Source: Limnephilus marmoratus (Eukaryota; Arthropoda; Insecta; Trichoptera; Limnephilidae). Taken from it: a stretch of 64,000 nucleotides of DNA. A program made the translations under genes and the position numbers. The stretch spans positions 42,939,019 to 43,003,018 of the forward strand of contig OU862920.1 of assembly GCA_917880885.1 (NCBI GenBank), read 5' to 3'. Numbering within the stretch: the stretch's first letter is position 1; the number at the start of each line of letters is the position of its first letter. A model generated the notes under the pieces. The model worked only from the letters and a program-made list of their open reading frames with translations, had not been told where the DNA came from and ran no database searches. Below, piece by piece: positions 54,300 to 64,000 of the stretch.

Positions 54300-54595
54300 T
54301 ATATTAAGTTCTGCAAGTATTTTAGTTTTTGTTATTATGACAGCTGTTTCGGTTTACAAGGTCATTTCAAACTGTGGTTATTATTATTAATTGGAGATTA
54401 CTTATTAATACAATTCTAAATAACAATTTGAAGGTATCTAAATTGATTTATCATCGGTTTAACCAATTAGCTGAGAAAACTATCGAGACAGTAGACACTC
54501 TATTATGTGGGGTAATTTATGTCCGTTTTCCCCGCATTAAATGTTAAAGTGATTTTAGTTGTTTAATAATATTGACTTATTGATATACTCAATTT
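54300..54595. other. Unassigned stretch
   Basis: No feature recognised. Confidence 0.3.
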
Positions 54596-54596
54596 G

Positions 54597-54998
54597 GGAG
54601 GCGGATATGGGTACCGCCGCCTCGGAAATCATTTATTATATTTTAACCAACACTTCTGCAATAGGTCACCCCAAGTAGGTTCGCTATCTTTGGTGACTTA
54701 ACAGGGGTCCCCGGGTTCATGGGGTGAGTTTGTCCGGGGCTAGGCGGTGATACATCTGCCCACCTCTGCTTGGTGGGCAGGATCGAGAGAGACTGGTTGA
54801 GGGAGGCCTTTTATCGTCCAGCTAGAATCTCTGTCACTCCTGGACATACTGAAACCCAGATTCCTACCTACTCCTCATACCAATGTCTTCCCAGAACTTC
54901 CTCTCCTTTCTTTCCTTCAAAAAACCCTAAGATGACATAGGCCCTGAGGGAAATTATTTTCATCAGGGCCTCCTGTGTGGAGCTAATGTGAAAAAAAA
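54597..54998 (+). mobile_element. Family E retroposon, near full length
   Basis: It starts GGAGGCGGATATGGGTACCG and passes through GGTCACCCCAAGTAGGTTCG and GTCCCCGGGTTCATGGGGTG to CTCCTGTGTGGAGCTAATGT and an A-run at 54989-54996. It gives the clearest full order for the family. Confidence 0.6.
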
Positions 54999-55225
54999 GT
55001 GTGTTATATTGCCAGTTTTTGGAAACATGCTAAGTGGGGAATAAATATTTTTCCTTACTTTATTAATTATTAGTGTTACATCAGGGTCATAGATTCGTTT
55101 ATAATTGTTCAATCAAATTTCAGACCCTTTCTTTATGTAATGGTTTAGGCTTATGTCTATTATAATTGCAGTCTTTAAATCAGTTAAGTCTTAAATAAAT
55201 ATTTTCAATCGTCCTTATAATATAA
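54999..55225. other. Unassigned stretch
   Basis: No feature recognised. Confidence 0.3.
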
Positions 55226-55498
55226 CTAGTAGACCCGGACACACGTTGCTGTGGCTAACGAAACACAACGCCATTATCCAACCTTTATAAAATCCACACC
55301 ACCCGCTTGCCAGCTTCCCGCTTGGCATGGCTTGGCTTGGCTTCAATATTTGAATTTCTCGGCTTTTCTCTACTATAATAAGCATGTATTATACATATAA
55401 ACCTTCCTCTTGAATCACTCTATCTATTAGTAAAACATTGATCTTTTAAATCATGCTCACATACATTTCGGGCGACTTCATTTTATACTATGTAATGA
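55226..55498 (-). mobile_element. Helitron-like family A, both termini
   Basis: On the minus strand: A then TCATTACATAGTATAAAATG at one end, and CCGGGTCTACTAG then T at the other. A CTTGGCATGGCTTGGCTTGG-type slip replaces the usual GCCCGCTGCC repeats. 273 bp. Confidence 0.65.
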
Positions 55499-55643
55499 TT
55501 ATATTTGGTTGACAAATGAATAAGAGATCTAATAATTTCATTAAGATTGGATAGGGATAAACTAGGAACTGTAAATCATGCATTTTGCGACGGTTTTTTT
55601 TAATATAGTGTCTGCGTATAAAGTCGAATATTCTCCAACCTTA

Positions 55644-56059
55644 AGGAACGTACCCATACTACGTGACCCACTTTGCAATTTTTAACCCCCCCCCCCCCTC
55701 CCCCTCATTGACCACGTGTAGTATATTCCAAGACTCCTCCCCCTCCCCCTACAGTTTTCACGTAGTAATTCATAAATATGGTTTTTAATCATTTCTCGCT
55801 AACAAAAAATTTTAAAAAAATATTTGGCTTACATTTGTCTTTATTAATACGGCGCTTGCTGCTGATGGCAAGAGTGCATACATACCTATAATTAATTACA
55901 AGTGGAAAAAATATTATCACGATAAAAATTATGTCAAAATTTAAATTTCTAGATTGACTACGTGATAAAAACCTAAGCCCCCTGCCCCTTATTGTGACCA
56001 ATCGTGTTATTTTGAATATCCCCCCCCCTGAATGGATCACGTAGTATGGGTACGTTCCC
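55644..56059. mobile_element. Harbinger-type MITE, longer member, TTA target duplication
   Basis: The ends AGGAACGTACCCATACTACG and (right, complement) GGGAACGTACCCATACTACG are flanked by TTA at 55641-55643 and 56060-56062. The interior has C-runs and a partial internal copy of the end (GACCACGTGTAGTATATTCC), suggesting a composite or an inner duplication. A 107-codon minus frame inside is not recognised. Confidence 0.7.
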
Positions 56060-56347
56060 TTACAATTTCTAATAAAAGCGTGTTTTTCTAACAAAAAAAA
56101 TACACATTTCACAACTAGAATTATTGTTTTTTTAGAACTACTGATCTAAGTTATCGCTTCTCCGAATGGTCAGTTCCAATAATTGAAAATTACACTTGAA
56201 TTCATTTCATTCAAAGAAAACTTGAATCATTACGGAGGAATATTTCACATCACGCACAACATCACATATTACAGACAATGAAATTTAGTAAGTTTTATTT
56301 CATTAGTATCCAAAATTCTATTTTTTCTACACACGCATTTCAAAATA

Positions 56348-56909
56348 ACGGGTGCGGCAGAGAGGACGGACGGTTTTAAAAAAATCATAAAAAAGTTAAT
56401 TTTTACTCAAAAACAAATTTATTGATGGAATCAGGTTCGCAAGGAAATAGCATTTGAGACAGTCAAGTGTGGAAAATCACATCAGGCATGTGGTGGCCGA
56501 AATCGTTGAAGCAGTGCTGGAGGCGTTCTTGGAAGTTCGCGTAGACTCTCTCCAACATCGCTCTCTCAACTTGGGCGACTTCCACGCGAATCGTGTCCTT
56601 CAATTCGTCCTTCAGTTCGGGGCTTGTTCTCGTATAACTTCTTCTTCTGGGTGTCCCCATAATCGTCTAATCGTCATCATCGCCCAACTTGAGAGAGCGA
56701 TGTTGGAGAGAGTCTACGCGAACTTCCAAGAACGCCTCCAGCACTGCATCAACGATTTCGGCCACCACATGCCTGATGTGATTTTCCACACTTGACTGTC
56801 TCAAATGCTTTTTCCTTGCGATCCTGATTCCATCAATAAATTTGTTTTCGAGTAGTATTAACTATTTTATGATTTTTTTAAAACCGTCCGTTCTCTCTGC
56901 CGCACCCTG
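56348..56909. mobile_element. Fold-back element made of inverted transposase 3' ends
   Basis: Left arm 56348-56577 and right arm 56681-56909 are near-perfect inverted copies of about 230 bp around a 103-base spacer. The outer ends read GGGTGCGGCAGAGAGGACGG on the left and the complement, closing CACCCTG, on the right. TA flanks both sides (56346-56347 and 56910-56911). Each arm encodes, reading outward, a transposase C-terminus ending in a stop. TA flanks point to the Tc1/mariner superfamily. Confidence 0.8.
56463..56660 (-). pseudogene. Transposase C-terminal fragment, left arm and spacer
   Basis: The minus strand reads MGTPRRRSYTRTSPELKDEL, KDTIRVEVAQVERAMLERVY and ANFQERLQHCFNDFGHHMPD then VIFHT and stop. 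The spacer supplies the segment before the arm. The matching right-arm copy on the plus strand (about 56680-56795) reads QLERAMLERVYANFQERLQH and ends the same way. The ending resembles the fragment at 6132-6281. No catalytic residues are present. Confidence 0.6.
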
Positions 56910-56961
56910 TATATCTGCATAAAGGATTTTCATATGTTTTTAATACGTTTCTAAAGAAATA

Positions 56962-57497
56962 CTAGCGGCATGCGTTGCACAGCCATTCAAAGAAATAAAT
57001 TGTTTCTCCTTGTATGTCCATTCCCACGCGTCCCCGTTCCCTTCCCGTCCCTTCTCTTTCAGCATTCCCCTTTCCCGCCTTCCCCTTCCCTCGTCACCCT
57101 TCCCGCGAACCCCAGCTCTTTCGTTACCCTTTCCCTCCTACCTTTCCTCCCTGCCGCTAAAATAAAAATACACACATTTTCAAACCACTCGCGCACCACT
57201 ATTTCATTACGCCAGAGCTTACTATTATATACAGTAACACTCTTCTGCTAAAATGCAATATTCTGTAAAATTTTTTTAGTCAATCCGTCAATTACTTTCC
57301 AAGATTTGCGGACACAAACATACTGAACCTAATTGTTATGATATTTTTTCTGGATAGGGACATCCTAAATCACCTAGCTGTATGAAATATACTTTACGAC
57401 CTATTCTCGTACCTACCAAAAATACGTTAAAAAATATAAAAATCGGTGGATGAGTGCAACCACAGACACCGCGACACTAGATTTTTATATTTATAGA
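56962..57497 (-). mobile_element. Helitron-like element, related to 36804-37411
   Basis: On the minus strand it ends GTGCAACGCATGCCGCTAG and carries a purine tract (on the window strand, pyrimidines CCGTTCCCTTCCCGTCCCTT and onwards, 57020-57150). Its start has TATAAAAATCTAGTGTCGCG then GTGTCTGTGGTTGCACTC. It combines the start of the 36804 type with the purine tract and end of family D. Confidence 0.55.
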
Positions 57498-57499
57498 CA

Positions 57500-59120
57500 T
57501 AAAATTTGACCATATGCTTGTCATCTGATTACAATTCGTTCAAAAACTAAAATACACCAAGAATCTGCGTTTCTGGCTTTAACTGGCGCAACGGGGCTTC
57601 AATTAATTGACTTCTGGTCCGGTAAGAAAAAACTCTTGTAGAAACTATTATTCGAAATAATATTAATAATTTTCCAGCAACGAATTGGAAATTCATTTCA
57701 AATCCAGCAACGAAAAACTTTATCTATTACCTAATCAAATATTTTTTTAATAAAACCTTCCACACCATCATCTCTGCATAGAGCGCATTATTAAAATGAC
57801 AATTTACTTTGGATATTATCCAACCATTTGAATTAAATTAATTCATTTTCAACAAATTGAATTAAATTCTAATAACTTTCGTTCTTTTCCTAAATTGTAA
57901 CATTTAAACATGGAGCATGGAAACAAACGTCGCGTCATTAACTCATGTGACAAAAAATTTCCATTTTAACTCGTACATAAACTCAAATGGAATAATAACA
58001 GTTGATACTCCTGTGAAGCTCCAATTCAAAGGAAACAAAATGTCGAGTGAAGAGACATTTGGATGCGGGGTCATCGCTCGGCCGTGTGCACCGAGTGACA
58101 TGAGCTTTTGTTTTGCAATGAGCCAATTGCCAGTGACACTTTTTTCATTTTAGTACCTACCCGTGATTGCTTTTGTGTCAAATACAACTAAAAAATCAAA
58201 TTCATATTTGTCTCCGTTGGTACGTCTGTCTATGGGTACCTACTACTACTCTATATTATTGTCAATGCGAACTAATCTGCATTGTAAAGGTGGAGAGGTC
58301 CAATAAATAATATCTTATTTTTATAATCTTGTTCTAATTCCTTCAAATACCAGTCCATATCTTATTTTATGTCCTATTTTTTCATTACCTGGTGCTTGCG
58401 AGTTCTTACAATTTATTGTCATACAGCTTCACGAATTTTCGCAGAGTTCGCAGTTACAGAAAAAGATTTTGTAGTTATAGAAAAATCGATGTTTTTAAAA
58501 ATACTTGGTTTATACTTTTGGCCACTTGCAAAGTTGAGTGTATGTTGCTAAAGTTAACTTCTTGAAGAAATAATATGTATAATTCCTAAGGATGCCTTCA
58601 TTCTCTCCATGTGGCTAGCTTCATGTTATAAAGCTTTTAGTATGGCAACTTAGGCAACAAGCGCTCGGCATAATCGCTGGGGTCTTCAAGCAGAATCTGT
58701 TCAACAACAGGTTGGCAAAGATTGAGTCGCTTAAACCCCGCTTGCAAGTACGGTTTTAAAACTAGTGAATTGTTGCCATAATAAGATTAATTGTGTAAAA
58801 CTTTTTGTATAATAAATCAATAATGTTCTTTATAAAATCTCTCTCCGGGACAATAATATTTGACCCTTTGATGAGTTAATTACTCGGAAGTGATAGGCTT
58901 AGGTACTTTTGTTTTAGGAGCATGACGACCGTGCTGTTTCTATTATTATTAGTATTTTTCAATTTACGGGAGGAAATTGGCTTATTACGCACTCTGAAAT
59001 TGGAAACGTGGCTATTTATAGGCAATTTATATTTAAGTTATTTATAAAAATATATTTTCAAATTTTAGAGACATTTGAAACCAAACAGGTATCAAAATTT
59101 TTGTGGGTGGTGTAGAAAAA
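57500..59120. other. Mostly unassigned 1.6 kb
   Basis: A weak tRNA-like phrase lies at about 57580. The plus-strand open frame 57917-58153 (METNVASLTHVTKNFHFNSY and onwards, containing SSEETFGCGVIARPCAPSDM) is not recognised and shows no clear splice sites. An A-run at 59119-59130 leads into family F. Confidence 0.3.
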
Positions 59121-59127
59121 AAAAAAA

Positions 59128-59383
59128 AAACGAGTGTTCTTTCGACCACACGACTGAAGTAAAACTTCAGTAACTTATATCTCCCTCTCAACTTCCGTTC
59201 GCCTCGCCTGATCACAATTTTCATAACCCTCTCGTCACGCATTCACCAGCTTACACCCCAAGTCAAGCGTGCGTAAAGACCCGACCGTTCACCTCGCCCG
59301 ATCACACTTTTCGTAACGCTCTCGTCATGCATTCACCACCTTACTCCACAAGCCAAACGTGCATAAAGAAATTATACTTTAAA
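59128..59383 (+). mobile_element. MITE-like family F
   Basis: ACGAGTGTTCTTTCGACCAC at the left, GAAGTAAAACTTC, a duplicated internal block, and GAAATTATACTTT at the right. It is directly followed by another family F copy. Confidence 0.65.
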
Positions 59384-59557
59384 AAAACGAGTGGGCTTTA
59401 TACCACACGACTGAAGTAAAACTTCACTAACTTATATCTCTCTCTCAACTTCCGTTCGCCTCGCCCGACCGTTCGCCTCGCCCGATCACACTTTTCATAA
59501 CATTCACCAGCTTACTCCCCAAGTCAAGCGTGGGTAAAGAAGTTTTACTTCAAAAAT
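59384..59557 (+). mobile_element. MITE-like family F, tandem neighbour
   Basis: ACGAGTGGGCTTTATACCAC, GAAGTAAAACTTC near the left and GAAGTTTTACTTC at 59539-59551. It has a short form of the interior (one block, with CGTCACG deleted). Confidence 0.65.
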
Positions 59558-59704
59558 TAAAACGCCTTTTTTAGGCGTTTGTGATTTATGAGATATTTAC
59601 ATAACCGTAAAAATGATTAAGTAGGTATACTTTCAGATTCAATATTCTGTTTCTCCGTATCTACTTCGTAAAGCAGGTTCAAGGCGACCCTTAAATATAA
59701 TATA

Positions 59705-59969
59705 CTAGCAGACCCGGCCACACGTTGCTGTGGCTAACAAAACACAACATCATTACCCGACCTTTATAAAATCCACGCTGCCCGCTGCCTGAATTGAATA
59801 TTTGAATTTATCGGCTTTTCTCTACTTTAATAAGCATGTATTATACATATAATCCTTCCCCTTGAATCACTCTATCTATTGGTTAAAACCGCATGAAAAT
59901 CCGTTGCGTAGTTTAAAAGATCTATGCGCACATACATTTTGAGAGACTTCATTTTATACTATGTAATGA
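59705..59969 (-). mobile_element. Helitron-like family A, both termini
   Basis: The minus strand starts TCATTACATAGTATAAAATG after A and ends GGCCGGGTCTGCTAG before T. 265 bp, with one GCCCGCTGCC repeat block lost. Confidence 0.65.
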
Positions 59970-60099
59970 TAATGATAATGATGATACGATAAGTTATTCA
60001 TATACATATACATAAATATATAACTTTATTATGACATTTGGCTTGAAAATAAAATGATTTTAAAATATATTGTTTTTAAATTTTTTATTTAATTCTCAA

Positions 60100-60375
60100 C
60101 TAGCAGCCCCGTACACACGTTGCTGTGATCAACGAAACCTTTATAACCAACGCCATCTGTTAGATCAAATACACACTACGCTGCCCGCTGCCCGCTGCCG
60201 CTTGGCCAGATATTTTATGGGTTTCAACCAATTTACACAAAACCTTGACAAATTATATACCTAAAAACGTTCCTCAAAAATCACTCTATCTATTAGTGAA
60301 AACCACACGAAAATCTAAGAAAGTCTATAAAAGATCTAAGCGCACATACAGCGTGAGCGATACTTAGTAAAGATA
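60100..60375 (-). mobile_element. Diverged Helitron-like family A relative
   Basis: It begins CTAGCAGCCCCGTACACACG then TTGCTGTGATCAACG and shares CTATCTATTAGTGAAAACCA and AAAAGATCTAAGCGCACATA. It has the extra phrase TTTCAACCAATTTACACAAA shared with family C and with 61336-62165. Confidence 0.45.
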
Positions 60376-60481
60376 AAGATAACGTAAGGTAAAAGCTGTC
60401 GCCTTTTGATAAATTCTGTCAAGTATTTAAAATGCTGATGAACTTTAAAATTAAAACGGTCAACGCTGTCATGAAAGGTTT

Positions 60482-60712
60482 ATGAAAATGTTGCCAATCG
60501 AATTTTCACATTTACCACACTCGATATATACTCGTAGTAATATTCCAAACAATTTGACTCTAATGCATTTCTGGAAACTATACTGCTGGAAGCCTCCTCG
60601 TATAACTGACCAACAGGTTTATATACACGACCAACTAAATCAATATGGTTTAATTGACAAAGGATTAGGCAACATTAACTGGAGCACAGTGGGATCCGGT
60701 TTCCAATTCTGA
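60482..60712 (+). pseudogene. Unrecognised 76-codon open frame followed by AATAAA
   Basis: The reading includes LTLMHFWKLYCWKPPRITDQ then QVYIHDQLNQYGLIDKGLGN and ends STVGSGFQF and stop at 60710-60712. AATAAA occurs about 55 bases on (60767-60772). The composition (W, Y, Q and P scattered in a balanced way) looks more protein-like than the surrounding open frames, so this may be the 3' end of a former gene or mobile-element protein. I cannot identify it. There is no start context or splice site that I would defend. Confidence 0.25.
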
Positions 60713-60794
60713 GATCCAACTCTGATACTAGATGGAGAGCCGCCGCCAATCAAATCAATTGTAAACAAATAAAGAGCCTAACGATTTATTGAAG

Positions 60795-60968
60795 TGAACA
60801 CTTTTTGAAGTAAAATGAATGGTGAATGCGTGACGAGAGCGTTACGAAAAGTGTGATCGGGCGAGGCGAACGGTCGGGCGAGGCGAACGGAAGTTGAGAG
60901 GGAGATTAGAGAGGGAGAGTTAGTGAAGTTTTACTTCAGTCGTGCGATCAAAAGCACACTCATTTTTT
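60795..60968 (-). mobile_element. MITE-like family F, reversed
   Basis: It starts TTTTTGAAGTAAAATGAATG, has the reversed interior GCGTGACGAGAGCGTTACGA and GCGAGGCGAACGGTCGGGCG, and ends GAAGTTTTACTTCAGTCGTG then CACACTCATTTTT. It abuts family H. Confidence 0.65.
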
Positions 60969-60971
60969 TAA

Positions 60972-61245
60972 CACCGTTGTGATTTGAAACTCGATGAAAC
61001 GGAAGCGAGCGCTACTAAAAAGAGACAAACACATACATCTATGGGAGAGAATGAAGATAGACTAATCGGTCTCCTCTTTGTGCGGTGCTTGCGTAGAATA
61101 ATTTGTAAAATAAGTTTTAAACTTGGTAACATAATTATAATTAAAAAAAACCCTACAATTATCCTACTCCTGATACTCTGAATTCGACTCGTTCTCTCGA
61201 AGTTTAGTTTTCTGAACGTTTCACTTCTACCGCATTTAAACTCCA
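60972..61245 (-). mobile_element. MITE-like family H, reversed
   Basis: It starts CACCGTTGTGATTTGAAACT then CGATGAAACGGAAGCG, has GGTCTCCTCTTTGTGCGGTG in the middle and ends GTTTCACTTCTACCGC. The end next to family F has lost its GAAGT...ACTTC terminus. Confidence 0.55.
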
Positions 61246-61335
61246 CACATGATTTTTTATTTTATTTTAAAATTATGCTTTTAAATCCCATTATATAAGA
61301 TATTAGCTATACATATTATTTATATATCCCATTAT

Positions 61336-62165
61336 TAGACCCGGCCACACGTTACTGTGGCTAACGAAACACAACGCCACGTCATTACCCAACTCTTATA
61401 ACCAACGCCATCTGTTAAATCAAATCCACACCACGCGCCCTCTTGCCGGCTCGCGTATTTACAAAACCTATACCGATTCAGTCACGGTAGAGACAATTTA
61501 CATTTTAAATATACCTCTATATTGGTTACTTTTTATCACATTGCAAAAACAAAAATTGTTTTAAATCTAGATAAAATAATCTTTCTGATGTGTATATTAG
61601 AAATTAATAATTTTTCTAAATATTTAAATTTTAATATTATTCCCATATCTTGTAAATACACCTCTATATTGATAATTTTTCGTCACTTTGCAAAAACAAA
61701 AATTGTTCTAAAATCTAGATAAAATAATCTTTCCAATGTGTAAATTAGAAATTAATAATTTCATTTCTAAATATTTAAATTTTGATATTGAAAATTTAAA
61801 GCGATTGAAACGCGGTAGGGATTGTAAATACGCTGCCGGCTCACTGCCCGCTGCCCGCTTGTCAGCCCGCTCCCTTTATTTATATATTTCAACCAATTTA
61901 CACAAAACCTTGACAAATTGTATACCTAAAAATCTTCCTCATAAATGTATGAATGGTGAAAACCGTATGAACATCCGTTGCATGGTTTAAAAGATCTTAC
62001 ACAGACAGCGGGAGCGACTTCATTTTATACTATGTAATGATGCAATTATGCTTAATTGCACTTGCCTTGCAATGTGTATCTATTGGTGAAAACCGTATGA
62101 AAATCTGTTGCGTAGTTTAAAAGATCTAAGCGCACAGACAGCGGGTGCGATTTCATTTTATACTA
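61336..62165 (-). mobile_element. Diverged Helitron-like composite
   Basis: It begins TTAGACCCGGCCACACGTTA then CTGTGGCTAACGAAACAC. Two ends of the family A 5' type follow, ACTATGTAATGA at 62029-62040 and ACTATGTAAAGA near 62162. The middle has a tandem pair of about 200 bp (AATTTTTCGTCACTTTGCAA / ACTTTTTATCACATTGCAAA with AAAATCTAGATAAAATAATC). Several rounds of duplication are likely. Confidence 0.45.
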
Positions 62166-63844
62166 TGTAAAGATGAAAATTAAGCTTAATTGCACTTGCC
62201 TTCTTAACTTCAAAGTCGTTTGTAGCCTCTCCTAAATCTGCGGAATAGAAGGGAATCTACACACAGTATAGAATGTCGTTGATCAAAACCTTGCTTGTTT
62301 TACCGTGTTTGGTGACCAAATCTAAAGAGACAGGTACTTACTAAGATTCCACTTACATTAACATACTTTAATTGATGTTTCTAGTTTCTATGGATCCACT
62401 GGCTTCGGCGGGTGGGTATTCTTGTGCGGTATTGACTAATAGCGTGAAAAACGCGCCAAGTCTAGTTTTTAAACTTTCCATTTGGGAAATCTACATGATC
62501 CTACCTCGAACTGTCTCTCCCTAAATCTTGCCGCTTCAAGTTTAAAGAGGTCAATGAGAAAACCCTAGCGAAGACGCTAAAAACGACATAGAAGACAAAT
62601 GAACTATATTTAAATAACTTTAGTCCGCCTCGGCACAGGACCCCCTAGTGAGGAGGACTAAGAAATACAATATTTTATACTTAATTTCACATTACATTTT
62701 GTATGTAAATTTTTTTCTATATAGTCGCTATAATAAAAAAAATAATTAAAAAAATAAAAAAAGTATCTTACTTAGGTTTACCTACGCCTCAATATGTCCT
62801 CCCAATAACACTTGATGAGCGAATGAGCCAAACCCCTGATTGCGGCTTTCACTATTATTAAAGATATCCCCCCTTGACACATTTAACTAATAGTTACACT
62901 CTTAATTAATTATATTATCGAATCTGTTAATTGGAGTGAATCGTTTGGCTTCTGGGAAGTAAGTAAGATCTTGCGAAATGGATATTGTTGTTACTTTTCT
63001 ATTTCTTTCCTTTTACCTCTAGATTTTTGCTTTTCATGTTTTTTGCTGTCGTTTGTAGTTTCTAAATGGTTAAGGAGAAGAAGGTGTCTGAAAATAACCA
63101 ATTCGTAAGGAGGGAAGAAACATAAAAAGCTGATACATTTTTCAAGCCGTGTCGTAAAAACGGATATTCCAGACTAGAGAGATACGTGCTCCAGCTCTAG
63201 AGGGAGCTAACAATTTCTGCATTAGAATTTATCAAGTTGTTTCGCAGAGATTCCAATGTAACATTGTCATCAAATGGCCATTCAGCGCCATTTTGCTTTT
63301 TGACACTTGAAAGTTCCCCGTTAAATTCTTCATTATTATAAAAGTTATTATATAATTACAGGCCAGTTGCTTCATAAATCTGAAATAATCACAAAACTTG
63401 AATAGAACTTTCGCAGAACATGAAAATTAACATCAAATATTTGATGAATTGTTCAAATTTTTTTAAACAACTAACCTAAGTCCGCTTCAACTTTTAAACA
63501 AATTAAAAAAGCAGAAGAGGACAACTATCATATTGTCAAGCTTGACAGTTTTGTCAGCTTATTACAATTTGACAGGAAACGTACCTAGAATCGGCGATTA
63601 ACGGCGCTGAATGACAATTTGATTGCAATTTTATATTTGAGTTTCTGTAAAAGAATCCAACCTCACATTGACGGTCGCATCACTAATCGTAGATAGTGTA
63701 GATTTAGTGACCAGAAAATATAATTTAATTACATGTGCGGAAGTTAGTCAGTTCTTCCTTTGGCCGCTTGCAAAGATAAGTGCTAAGCTATAAAAAAACA
63801 TGTATGTGTTCGATTATAAAATAATTACAAACTTCCTTTTTTTA
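62166..63844. other. Mostly unassigned, with a SINE J remnant at about 62280-62460
   Basis: TTTACCGTGTTTGGTGACCA and TATGGATCCACTGGCTTCGG...TTGTGCGGTATTGACT are traces of family J on the plus strand. The GGCCAGTTGCTTCATAAATC at 63362 recalls the family M terminus. No gene is supported. Confidence 0.3.
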
Positions 63845-64000
63845 TGTGATTATCGCTAAAGAGTCTCAACTGCTCCCGTCTGGTGCAAGTCAGACTATGG
63901 CGTACGGCATATGGTAGCGAGGCTGAAGGCGGTGGGAAGGGGGAAGGAGATGTGGCAGAGGAAGGTGGGGAAGTACCTGGCTATTCAGGTCTGGTCACTA
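63845..64000 (-). mobile_element. SINE family J, running off the window
   Basis: AGAGTCTCAACTGCTCCCGT, GGCGTACGGCATATGGTAG, GGCAGAGGAAGGTGGGGAAG and TACCTGGCTATTCAGGTCTG match the body of the copy at 40510-40945. The head would lie beyond the window end. Confidence 0.65.

Overview
This is a nuclear DNA window from a repeat-rich animal genome, most likely an insect. It is AT-rich. It carries non-LTR retrotransposon relics with insect-type reverse transcriptase motifs, a mariner element, hAT and Harbinger-type MITEs, tRNA-derived SINEs, and many short Helitron-like elements ending in CTAG. I see no bacterial operons, rRNA genes or intact tRNA genes. The species cannot be fixed from the sequence alone.

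Host coding content is very small. The only convincing host gene part is a plus-strand exon pair. An internal exon at 38846-39020 (phase 0 in, phase 1 out, TTGCAG acceptor, GTGAGT donor) joins in frame to a last exon at about 41105-41223, which ends in TGA and is followed by an AATAAA. Both exons encode a similar SELLSxSTDxV motif that differs mainly at third codon positions. This supports coding selection and an internal protein repeat.

The rest is mobile DNA in nested layers. (1) Helitron-like elements flanked A|TC...CTAG|T lie at about 0.4-2.3, 12.8, 16, 21, 36.8, 38, 43.5, 48, 55, 57, 59.7 and 61-62 kb. A larger one at 22592-25314 contains a minisatellite of about 81 bp period whose units are built from alternating GAA/TTC pentamers, the consensus of heat shock elements. 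It is interrupted by a 5'-truncated LINE with a 17-bp target duplication. (2) LINE relics lie at about 8.5, 10.5, 24.7, 33-34.5, 39.1, 47.7 and 48.6-49.1 kb. (3) DNA transposons are a deleted mariner (53381-54296), a Tc1/mariner-like deletion derivative (6015-6528), a fold-back element made from two inverted copies of a transposase 3' end (56348-56909), hAT elements (14100-14808, 27806-28081) and Harbinger-type MITEs with TTA duplications (15194, 45551, 55644). (4) Three MITE-like families, here called F, G and H, share a GAAGTRAAACTTC-type terminus. (5) tRNA-headed SINEs (family J) cluster at 40.2-43.4 kb, with a second poly(A)-ended family (E). (6) Hammerhead-ribozyme-like motifs lie at 16.7, 18.7 and 32.5-32.8 kb; the last is in a palindromic element split by a LINE with a 10-bp target duplication.

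The family letters are labels used only here. Boundaries are exact where target duplications are stated and approximate elsewhere. No database comparison was possible.
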